Part shown: positions 45,571-54,523 of the stretch, one piece after another
How the letters are laid out: every line of letters starts with the position of its first letter
Numbering within the stretch: position 1 is the stretch's first letter
DNA from: Eublepharis macularius
Taxonomy: Eukaryota; Chordata; Lepidosauria; Squamata; Eublepharidae
Reading direction: 5' to 3'
NCBI RefSeq assembly: GCF_028583425.1
Contig: NC_072793.1
Location: 62,687,028-62,751,027, forward strand
DNA length: 64,000 nt
Translations under genes and position numbers: made by a program
The notes under the pieces: generated by a model
The model's input: the letters and a program-made list of their open reading frames with translations, nothing else
The model's database searches: none
Told to the model about the DNA's origin: nothing

Positions 45571-46019
45571 TACTTGGGATTACAGTGATGAGAGACTCAC
45601 CTTTGCTTAATGTAGACATGCCATTATAGAACTGAAGTTCCTCAGTGTGCACATCTATAAAAGGAAAATGTTGAAACCAGCCCTTTAGTCTTTTTAAAAA
45701 GAAATGTTAGTAGCTATTCTGTAATCTTGCTTATTAGAAATTCACAAGTGGGAGGCTTACAGGGTGTATCTCATCCCCCCTTCCCCACTATTTCTCTTCC
45801 CTGAAGCCCCCATAGGCACTCTTCTTTCCTGCTTCCTTCTGTCATTCCTACCCACCATCAGATTTTTTTTTTTGCAAATTTGGGGCATTTTTCAGGTTTG
45901 TAGAAAGGTCTGCCTTGTCTGTTCATGGCTCCAGTCTCCAGATTTAAGTATCCTCAGATCTGGCCAAAATGAGAATTAGATATATTGATAACCAAACTTT
46001 TATCTTCTTTTTCCATTAG
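45571..46019 (+). other. C5orf47-like intron 3, distal part
   Basis: Unique-looking sequence ending in a long pyrimidine tract and acceptor TTCCATTAG at 46019. No repeat was recognised. Confidence 0.45.
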
Positions 46020-46046
46020 GAAGAAGCCATTTTTGGATGGGTGTAG
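46020..46046 (+). CDS. C5orf47-like gene, putative terminal coding exon
   Basis: Read in phase 0 from exon 3, the exon encodes EEAIFGWV followed by TAG (46044-46046). With exons 1-3 the predicted protein is 198 residues. The acceptor is preceded by an excellent polypyrimidine tract (about 45995-46015). The 3' UTR continues to poly(A) signals at 46277-46282 and 46415-46420. I know no homologue of this C-terminus, so the exon is supported by splice signals and phase only. Confidence 0.48.
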   Translation, partial: EEAIFGWV

Positions 46047-46440
46047 CAAACAAAGCCAAAAGAAAATGAGAATTCTTTGTCAGAGTTTTGTGCTAGATTG
46101 TTTCTGTTCAAATGTCTATCCAATAAGCTGTTAACTGTACAAAAGGAAAATGATTCTTGATGTTGAGCTGTGCATGGGTTATATGGAATATGTTTCTTAT
46201 TTGTCTGTGTAGTATAACAACTTAATTGTAAAGTATGTTTGATTAAAATTGTAGGTATTTTGCTGAAAGACTGTTAAATAAATCAGCACTGCACTTGTGA
46301 CTATTCAGCCGGACTACTATGGTGTTTGCAAAGGAATACAATGAGATATGAACATAGAACAATGGAAACATTTTAATGTTGATTGCACATTTATTGTTCT
46401 AATCTGCTTTTCAGAATAAAATATGGATCTATAAAAGTAA
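46047..46440 (+). promoter_or_regulatory. C5orf47-like 3' UTR with two poly(A) signals
   Basis: Follows the inferred stop codon. AATAAA occurs at 46277-46282 and 46415-46420. Either would give a compact 3' UTR of about 250-390 bp. The region is free of recognised repeats. Confidence 0.45.
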
Positions 46441-46970
46441 ATGCTCAAGCCTAAAGCGTTTGCGTAACTTAACTGATTTTCATTCCTATTGCATTAAAAT
46501 GCTGAATAATAATCTTTGCATATATTTTGAAAAATACATGGTGGACATCATCAAGCACAGCTGACTTGCAAAATCTGGTTTTTAAAATTGATCATCTTAA
46601 TAATATGAGTTTTAAATAAGTAGTGTACAAAAAACTGAAACAAATGGCAAGATTTTTTCATATTTATCTCTTTAGATGAATGCATACTTGCATCTTTAAT
46701 CTATTTAAACATTGAAGAGAAGTGGCTTAGTTATGAGATTTCCAACTTCAGCCCTGGGTTATGACAACACAGTAGTGAGCATGGCACAGGGGATAGATTT
46801 AAATTTATACTTTGCAACAAGGAAAAACTGCATATAACTGTTTATAGTTCAACTAGGCCAAGCTGCTCTCAGAAGTAAATACTTTTATAGCAAACAGATG
46901 TGTGGTAGAGTAATCTTCATGTTTAAAATAGTTAACTGTTCAACTCACATCAGCAAAGTACTGAACTAAA
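46441..46970. other. Intergenic, nothing recognised
   Basis: AT-rich sequence between the C5orf47-like 3' end and a SINE fragment. No gene or named repeat was found. Confidence 0.4.
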
Positions 46971-46972
46971 CA

Positions 46973-47400
46973 TGCAAAGCTGCTTTATACTGAGGCAAAC
47001 CATTGGTCTGTCTAGCTTACTACTATGTACACCACTGCTCTTTAACCTCAGGTGAGTTGCAGCAGGTGAGTACAGCTCCTGCTTCTCTTGGCACACATAC
47101 TGAGAGGATCGCCAAGGCAGGATAGCAAAGGTGAGTGGATTCTTCCAGACTCTGCCACTGGCTTGTTCCTCATTACCATATATTTCCTAATGCTCAGATT
47201 TTCTATCCCAAGCTCTTTTGGTCTGCTGCCTACGTTCTTGACTTTTACAACAGTGAGGTAACTCTGCCCAATCTTCTTCTGTAACGATATTCCATCTTCT
47301 TGTCATGTGACTCTGATGTCATGTGCTTGCAGCTCAGTGGGTCTGGCTGTAGACCACTGGTCTACTCTGACTGGCAGCAACTACAGAAAACTAACACGGC
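46973..47400 (-). mobile_element. tRNA-derived SINE fragments plus a small Penelope end
   Basis: 46973-47045 (AAGCTGCTTTATACTGAGGC, then CATTGGTCTGTCTAGC) and about 47340-47378 (CCACTGGTCTACTCTGACTG, GCAGC) resemble the complement of the squamate SINE seen at 19640-19820. They are separated by unassigned sequence. 47380-47412 reads ACTACAGAAAACTAACACGG, CTAACTCCTT, the inverted end of the Penelope family that begins right after it. Confidence 0.5.
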
Positions 47401-47672
47401 TAACTCCTTTGGATCTAGTCACAAAAAGTCATAGATCCAGAGGAGTTAGCCGTGTTAGTCTGTAGTAGCAAAATCAAAAAGAGTCCAGTAGCACCTTTAA
47501 GACTAACCAATTTTATTGTAGCATAAGCTTTCGAGAATCACAGTTCTCTTTGTCAGATGCATGGAGGGCAAAAAAAACCTGGTCAGATATAGAGGAGGAG
47601 AGGGGAGGGCGGAGTAGATGCAAACAGCTCCTTCTGATATGGAGATCAGTTTGCTTCTGTTGAGGAAATCAG

Positions 47673-48416
47673 TTACCTCTGATAATGAGATAACCATTCA
47701 TAGTCCCTATTCAGTCCCAGCTTGACAGAGTCAAATTTACATATGAATTCCAATTCAGCAGCTTCCCGTTGGATTTTGTTTTTGAAAGGTTTCTGTTGAA
47801 CTACAGCGACCTTTAAGTCTTCGATGGAATGTCCTGGTAGACTGAAGTGTTCTCCCACTGGTTTCTGGATGTTGCCTTTTCTAATGTCAGATTTGTGTCC
47901 ATTTATTCTTTTGCATAGAGGTTGGCTGGTTTGTCCAATGTACAGAGCAGATGGATATTGTTGGCACATGAGGGCATATATCACATTGGAGGATGAGCAG
48001 CTGTAAGAGCCAGAGACAGTGTAGTTGATGCCATTGGGTCCTGTAATTGTATTCCCTGGGTAGATATAAGGGCAGAGCTGGCATCTGGATCTGTTGCAGG
48101 GCCTGGTACCTGTGCTGGTGACTCTGCTAGCCGATTCATGATCGTAAATGAGAAGTTGTTTAAGGTTGGGGGGCTGTCTGTAGGCAAGGAGAGGTCTTCC
48201 ACCCAGGGCTTCTGAGAGAGAGGTATCATTTTCCAGGATGGGTTGTAGCTCACTGATGATACGTTGGATGGGTTTGAGCTGGGAACTATAGGTGACAACC
48301 AGTGGTGTTCTGTTGTTAGTTCCTTTAAGTTTGTCCTGGAGCAGGCTGTTTCTGGGTACTAGTCTGGCCCTGTTGATTTGTTTCCTCACTTCATTTGGTG
48401 GGTACTGTAGCCCCAA
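47673..48416 (-). pseudogene. Penelope-like GIY-YIG endonuclease region
   Basis: A 247-codon frame. It includes a Cys-rich linker PCNRSRCQLCPYI, the GIY-YIG core with NVIYALMC and ALYIGQTSQPL, the conserved arginine region LCKRINGHKSD, and a C-terminal GEHFSLPGHS motif. This is the target-nicking domain of Penelope-like retroelements. It is continuous with the reverse transcriptase frame except for one TGA at about 48556-48558 (after YRKPTD). The TGA stands where an arginine codon is typical (YRKPTDRYSYL pattern), consistent with CGA to TGA decay. Confidence 0.85.
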
Positions 48417-48557
48417 AAATGCTTGTTGTAAATCTCTTAAGTGGGAGTCCCAATCAAGAGCATTGTAGCAGATACGGTTGTAATGTAAGGCTTGGCTGTA
48501 GACAATTGACCGAGTGGTATGTTTAGGGTGGTAGCTGGAGGCTTGTAGATATGAGTA

Positions 48558-49028
48558 TCAGTCTGTGGGTTTCCGGTATAAGGTGGTATTTATCCGTCCA
48601 TTATGTAGTTGTACAGTGGTGTCCAGGAAGTGTACGTGTTGTGTAGAGTGGTCCAGGCTCAGGTTGATAGTAGGGTGAAATTTGTTGAAGTCCTGATGAA
48701 ATCTCTCAAGGGCTTCCTTCCCATGGGTCCAAATGATGAAGATGTCATCCAAGAATCTTAAGTATAGTAGTGGTTCCAGTGGATGGGAGCTGAGGAAGCG
48801 TTGCTCCAAGTCCGCCATGAATATGTTAGCATATTGTGGTGCCATGCGTGTGCCCATGGCTGTGCCATTAACCTGTAGATATAAGCTGTCACCAAATTTG
48901 AAGTAATTGTGAGTGAGTACGAAGTGACAAAGTTCAGTGGCAAGGTGTGCTGTGGTTTTGTCTGGGATAATATTCCTTATGGCTTGCAATCCATCTGCAT
49001 GTGGGATATTGGTGTATAAAGCCTCCAC
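48558..49028 (-). pseudogene. Penelope-like reverse transcriptase fragment
   Basis: The minus-strand frame reads EALYTNIPHADGL, then GTAMGTRMAPQYANIF (motif B), YLRFLDDIFIIW (the catalytic DD motif, both Asp present) and HFLDTTVQLHNGRINTTLYR. Upstream, the reading frame shifts by one base near 49028. There LPDDTILATM continues as LCGGF in one frame and as EALYTN in the other. The N-terminal fingers and RT0 region are absent, so it is non-functional despite intact catalytic residues. Confidence 0.87.
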
Positions 49029-49427
49029 ATAGCATGGTTGCTAGGATGGTGTCATCTGGTAGGTTGTCAATGGACTGTATTTTTCTGAGGAAGTCAGTGG
49101 TGTCCCGTAAATAGCTGGGTGTGCTGGTGGCATAGGGCCTGAGGATAGAGTCCATGTATCCTGAGACTCCTACTGTGACAGTGCCTATTCCTGAAACAAT
49201 AACATTATCAGAGGTAACTGATTTCCCTAACAGAAGCAAACTGATCTCCATATTAGAAGGAGCTGTTTGCATCTACTCCGCCCTCCCCTCTCCTCTATAT
49301 CTGACCAGTTTCTTTTTGCCCTCCATGCATCTGACGAAGAGAACTGTGATTCTCGAAAGCTTATGCTACAATAAAATTGGTTAGTCTTAAAGGTGCTACT
49401 GGACTCTTTGATTTTAGTCACAAAAAG

Positions 49428-49924
49428 GTATTTCTTCACAATGTGTGACAACACTGCAATGTACTTACTTGATTCACACTGATGTACATTTAGAGGCAAA
49501 ACCAAATAGGCTTCTTTTCAGCTGCAATGAAGTTTAAATCACTGGCTCATATATCTTTCTAGTTCAAGGAATGGTCTTAAAAGTGCAGGCCCTGTGAAGA
49601 CAGGAAGGGGAGCAGAAAATCTGGCACTGCACTCTTCTAGCCCCTCAACCATATTGCATTGATGAGATAACTCCTTCTGTAGAAGACTCCCATTGTGTAC
49701 TGCCTCCTTATTCACAAAAAACACAGACGATCTCTTCCAAACCATAGCACTGTTCCATTAGTGGATTCAGAGCATGTGTGAATGTTCAGGGTTGGATAGG
49801 GTGGATTCAGACAAATTGTCAGGGGATCCAATCACACCCAAGCATTTTGAATTATATGTGGCAAGATATTGCCATGGCTCTTGAACTTCCATTTTGTTGC
49901 TTTTTGTCATTACCTTCTTTCATG
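49428..49924. other. Intergenic, nothing recognised
   Basis: Between the Penelope-like element and a SINE. Open frames are short and have no recognisable domain. Confidence 0.4.
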
Positions 49925-50170
49925 AGAGCCAGTTTGGTATAGTGGTTAAGAGCACAGGACTCTGATCTGGAGAGCCGGGTTTGATTCCCCACTCCGCCAC
50001 TTGAAGCCAGCTGGGGGACCTTGGGCTAGTCACAGCTCTCTGGAGCTCTCTCAGCCCCACCCACCTCACAGGGTGTTTTATTGTGGGGATAATAACTGCA
50101 CTGAGTGGGCATTAAGTTGTCCTGAAGGGCAGTATATAAATTAAATGTTGTTATCATCATCATCATCATC
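49925..50170 (+). mobile_element. tRNA-derived SINE with ATC tail
   Basis: It begins GAGAGCCAGTT. Polymerase III boxes are visible: A box TGGTATAGTGGTTAAG (49935-49950) and B box GGGTTTGATTCCC (49977-49989). The body includes CACTTGAAGCCAGCTGGGGG, CACCCACCTCACAGGGTG and TTGTCCTGAAGGGCAGTATA. The tail is a short (ATC) run. Same family as 52363-52605 and 61614-61868. Confidence 0.85.
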
Positions 50171-50756
50171 TTGGGTCTGTGAGAATGTTCACGTAAACAG
50201 GAGAAATTGAATTTGTATCTCTGTCTGGATATTCTAAAGTAAAATGGGATTAAAGAATTAATCATTTGCACATTCACAGTATTTGGGGGCAATGATCTCC
50301 TCCTTAGAACAATTGCTAATCTTTCCTTTAGAGATAAACACAGGGGGTGCTTTTTCTTATTGTAGTTTCTGGCTAGAATCTGGATTAGTGTTTTGTTTGT
50401 CTTTTCAAATAGTAAGTTATTATTTATAATAGTAAGTAATATATTTTTAAAAATATAAATATGTAATTAGTAGGGGGATCTTTATAAAAATAATCTTCAA
50501 CGGTCTATTTCATTTTCAGGTCCTCACAGAAACAAAAGGTTAGTTAAAATGGGTGGTGATGGAGCAAATCTTTTCCCCTCCCACCTTCATTATATACATA
50601 CTACACAGTTCACACAACAAAATAATCTGATTAGCATAAAACTGGGCTTTGATTAAAAATGTCATTAAAACAAAGTATCGCTAGAATAAATGTATTTATT
50701 TTAAAAGTTTTGAAATTTTGGTGTACTAGCCATTTTCTTACAATGGAGAATTGTTA
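50171..50756. other. Intergenic, nothing recognised
   Basis: AT-rich sequence with no gene or named repeat visible. Confidence 0.4.
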
Positions 50757-50983
50757 ATGTCAGCCAGGGCTTTTTTTCAGGGGGAACGCGGGGAAACGGA
50801 GTTCTGGAACCTCTTGAAAATGGTCACATAGCTGGTGGCCCCGCCCCCTGATCTCCAGACAGAGGAGAGTTGAGATTGTCTGGAGATCAGGGGGTGGGGC
50901 CACCAGCCATGTGACCATTTTCTCTGAGGGCAACCCACTGAGTTCCACCACCTCTTTTCCCAGAAAAAAGCCCTGATGTCAGC
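50757..50983. mobile_element. Palindromic hAT MITE with 8 bp duplication
   Basis: The insertion is 50765-50975 (211 bp), flanked by exact ATGTCAGC at 50757-50764 and 50976-50983. Ends CAGGGCTTTTTTTC and GAAAAAAGCCCTG are terminal inverted repeats. Most of the element is a hairpin, with GATCTCCAGACA opposed to TGTCTGGAGATC and AATGGTCACAT to ATGTGACCATT. There is no coding capacity. CAGGG ends with an 8 bp duplication are typical of hAT. Confidence 0.93.
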
Positions 50984-52362
50984 AATTAACTTTCAGAAAT
51001 GCATTAGTAAATAAGAACTAAAATGCATTTTTGCTTCTAATCCCACAATTTCAACTGAAATGTCGTCATTCTAAGGGCCTCAATAAAGATTTGGCATTTA
51101 GGATGAGGAAGGAGTAAAATAGTCTGTGGAAATTCTTTCCAGCTAGAAGGATTTTTCAGTGACTTAGCTGCAGAAAGGCTACAAGGTTACATACAACAAG
51201 CAGCATGTAAGAAAAATGATCAGGAACCTTGGGAGCAACATTTCAACAGAGCCAAGGGACACAGAGGCATCTATGTTACTGCATGCATTGTTTGCTATAC
51301 TGCTATGATGTGCATGTCACTACACATCGGTTATGGGGATCTCATCATAATCCCCCCACCACATGTTAATTATTACATTTTCTGACTATTTTTCAACAAT
51401 GTACCAATGAACATTTCAATTCTCATTTTATATCATGAAACTTTATTAGAAAAAATATCAAAATACAATAATTGCATATGACATTACAAAATCCCTTATA
51501 ATATACCTCCACAATTTCAAATACTTGCTACTATCATACATAAGCAACTAAATTCTTCATATGCCATGGCACAGGGAACCAGTTTTTATTCAGTTTCTCC
51601 GAATCTCTGAACTGCTGTCAGTTTGACTAGTTATACAAGTCTACTTTTTTTTCTGAATTCTAGTATACACTATCCTTGCAGCCACTAATAAATTTAATAC
51701 ATGTTCCTGATATACATAAATTTAATACATGTTCCTGATGTTGTTTTGCAGTTAATGCTAAGTAATTTAACAAGTTTAAAGATACAAAATGGAGGTCAAC
51801 TTTGACATCTTTATTACAGTATCGCCATCTATTTTTCAAAATTTTTGAAGTCACCTTTCTCTTTCATCTTTCTTTTTGAAGTCACCTTTCTCTTTCAAAT
51901 CAGTGCTCTCCAGAAGGTTTTTTTTTGAAGATCCTTGCTTGCTTCTAAGTTATAAGATGTCTCAGGCTGGCTATCTAAAAAGCAATTTTCTCAAATCTGT
52001 AGCCTGAGAACAATGATCCATTTGTATACAAACATTTCTATACTTGTAGATTAGTTTAATGCCAGAAATAAAACTATTTATTGTCTGTTTAGACAGAACA
52101 TTAGCCTTGTATTGCATAAATATGGAAAAATATCTGAGTCTAACACAATATTTTTATGATCATTTTATTCTACAGCACCATTAATCTTCTTGATGTTTTG
52201 CAAAGTAATATAAGCAAAACCAAAATAAAACAATTTCAACTTTGATAGTAGGAGAGGGATGAGAAACAGAAGAACCAAAAATAATAGGGGATGGGGATGC
52301 AGAAATGTAGTTAGGCATGGTGAAGATTAAATTTCTGTTTGGTCCTGCTCAAGTTTTTTGGA
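50984..52362. other. Intergenic, nothing recognised
   Basis: AT-rich, with a short local tandem duplication (AATTTAATACATGTTCCTGA twice, 51687-51740) and a duplicated TTTTTGAAGTCACCTTTCTC (about 51843 and 51872). No gene or transposon was identified. Confidence 0.45.
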
Positions 52363-52605
52363 TAAATAATAATAACATTCGATTTATATACTGCCCTTCA
52401 GGACAACTTAACACCCACTCAGAGCGGTTAACAAAGTATGTTATTATTATCTCCACAACAATCATCATGTGAAGTGGGTGGGGCCAAGAGAGCTCCAAGA
52501 AGCTGTGTCTGATCCAAGGCTACCCAGCTGGCTTCAAGTGGAGGAGTGGGGAATCAAACCTGGTTCTCCAGATTAGAGTCCCACCACTCAACCACTATGC
52601 TAAAC
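52363..52605 (-). mobile_element. tRNA-derived SINE
   Basis: Complement of the 49925 family. The plus strand reads AATAATAATAACATTCGATT, then TATACTGCCCTTCAGGACAA, CAAGTGGAGGAGTGGGGAAT, and ends CAACCACTATGC. On the minus strand the B box is GGTTTGATTCCC. Confidence 0.83.
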
Positions 52606-53387
52606 AATATGAATGTCTCCCCCCACCCCCGGGCATGTTTTCAGACAGGCATTCCATGCAGGCAGAACAATATATCAGAAGAAGTTTTCATAACAAGAAC
52701 AGGATAATAATATCCTAATCCACACCTACCCCTACTAAATATATTTTCAGACTCCCAATACCATTATGGACCTGTCTGTCTGAACAGAATGGACATTCTG
52801 ACACTTGGTCACATTAATGTGTGTCGAAGAAGCAGAACTCAAGGTGGGGCTATATAAACAGGAACAGGCTTTTTGGCCTAGCTTCCATTAATAAGGCCCA
52901 TATGTAGTGAATGTAATGCTGCTTGGTGTCTCTCCTGGTGGGTAATATAGATGTCTTCCACACACTGCCCATTATAATGATGAGAAGAACTTTGCTCATT
53001 GTAATGGGAGAGTTTAATGCCAGATGAGGATGAAACATTTCACTTCTAGTGAGCAGCTGCAAAAAAGAATTGTGAACAGGTAAAAAACCGATATGAAAAC
53101 ATTTGTACTTCGCACTTGAGGATTTCTCATAACAATTCTTCTTGACGTGCGTAGGAGTTAGTTCATAGTCAGCTGATTGTCCACACACTGGACAAGTATG
53201 CTTGCCATCTTGCCAAACTTATTCTCAATCATCTTAGGGAGCCTGAATTTGGAAACATCTTCATCCATCAGACCCATTTAAAAGGAAAAATGTTCATCTT
53301 CCTCCAAGGTCTTTGAGACATTGTACTTGTATCTGAAAGAGATTTCACAATACCACCTGCAGTCCCTGTGAAAATAGTTCCGTCAGT
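52606..53387. other. Intergenic, nothing recognised
   Basis: No gene or named repeat was identified. A C-rich run lies near 52620. Confidence 0.4.
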
Positions 53388-53599
53388 AGAGCTGCGAACT
53401 CCTGGTTGGGAAATACCTGAAGATTTGAGGGTGAAATCTGGGAACGGCAGAAATTATGGAAGGGAGGGACTTCAATGGGGTATAATTCCATAGAGTCAAC
53501 CCTCCAAAGCCACTATTTTCTCCAGAACTGATTTCTGAAGTCTGGAGATAGTTTTAATTCTGGGACATTTCCAGGACCCACCTGGAGGTTGGTAACCCT
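53388..53599. mobile_element. Short fold-back element, 'GTTGCCAAC' family
   Basis: It starts AGAGCTGCGAACTCCTGG and has TTGGGAAATACCTGAAGATT. It continues with CTCCAAAGCCACTATTTTCT and ends CCACCTGGAGGTTGGTAACC. It is the fullest of the three copies in the window and shows inverted ends AG(A/G)G-TTGCCAAC. Confidence 0.7.
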
Positions 53600-53744
53600 A
53601 TCAGGGATGAGTCTAAATCATGCAGAAAAGATTTATGTGGAAAATACATGTGATATATCTTTGACTATTGAGATACAATCTTCTACAAATGTAACTCACA
53701 CCTAACTGAATTCAGTGAAATTTACCAGTGAGGTTCTTATGTGC

Positions 53745-53882
53745 TTTTATGCTCTGGGTTTTTATTGATTGTTTTTTTGTTAATTTTAATTTTTAAATAT
53801 TTTAATGATTTTATATTATTTTATGTTGTGAGTTGCCTTGAAGAGGTCTTTGAAGAGGTGGCATTTTCTAAATAAATAAAAC
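53745..53882 (+). mobile_element. LINE 3' tail (L2/CR1-like)
   Basis: TTATGTTGTGAGTTGCCTTG then GGTGGCATTTTCTAAATAAA ending in a TAAA tail, preceded by T-rich sequence. Only the 3' end is present. Confidence 0.5.
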
Positions 53883-54267
53883 CCAGTTCCATCTGGGCTG
53901 TGCATCTTTCTCAAATGATTTGCAAACTGCTATATGCTTATGAGTTCAGTGCAATAAGTGGCTAGTAGCCAGAACTGAATTTTTTTAAAAATAGTGTCCA
54001 TATCAAGAGATTTAAAAAGAAATATAACCGGGCAGAGTAGCAGTTTTTCCCCTCTGGTCCTGATCGACTCCTTCCCTTGCTGCTGCTTGAGTGTGTCTAT
54101 GTCATTTGCAATGGGGTGAGCAGATCTGAGGAAATTTCCTTTTAAAGTCCCTTTTAAAAAATTGAGGAGCTAGACCTCTGTGTATACATCATAAAGCTCA
54201 GGTGGGTCTCTGGCCTGGGGCAATGGTATCTTCCAGTAATCAATAATTTGCAGATTCAGATTTTGGT

Positions 54268-54440
54268 CATTTCACACATCTCGGCATAGCACTAAGCTCA
54301 CGGAACGAGGGCCACTTCATGGCGCGATTTCTGATGTCATTGCACCACAAAAACAGAATCATGGCATGATGACCTCAGAAATCGCGCCATGAAGACACCC
54401 TCATTCTGTGAGTTTAGCGCTATGCCGAGACGTGTGAAAA
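54268..54440. mobile_element. Palindromic fold-back element (MITE-like)
   Basis: It begins CATTTCACACATCTCGGCAT and ends ATGCCGAGACGTGTGAAAA. The arms of about 75 bp are near-perfect reverse complements (CACTTCATGGCGCGATTTCT opposed to AGAAATCGCGCCATGAAGAC), with a short loop around CACCACAAAAACAGAATC. The CATTT-CACAC ends resemble those of 9781-9986. Confidence 0.8.
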
Positions 54441-54523
54441 CAGTCAGGAGCAGTAAAGGACAAGGAAAAAAAATAAAATTAGATTAATCCAAATGCACTT
54501 TGTAAGAGATGTTGATTGCTTTT

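Larger units (their letters stand above)
47416..49427 (-). mobile_element. Penelope-like element with RT and GIY-YIG, inverted ends
   Basis: The insertion is 47429-49414 (1986 bp), flanked by exact 13 bp duplications TAGTCACAAAAAG at 47416-47428 and 49415-49427. On the minus strand it carries the reverse transcriptase palm (49028-48558), a linker and the GIY-YIG domain (48416-47673), then a terminal module. The opposite end (about 49205-49414) is an inverted copy of that same terminal module (AAACTGATCTCCATATTAGA, GATTCTCGAAAGCTTATGCT), so the element has terminal inverted repeats of about 200 bp. It is 5' truncated within the reverse transcriptase. Its family is distinct from the 22.5 kb elements. 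Confidence 0.9.

Noticed and set aside
49935..49989. tRNA-like A and B boxes
   Set aside because: They belong to a SINE with a long non-tRNA body and do not fold as a complete tRNA gene. The same applies to 61614-61868 and 52363-52605.
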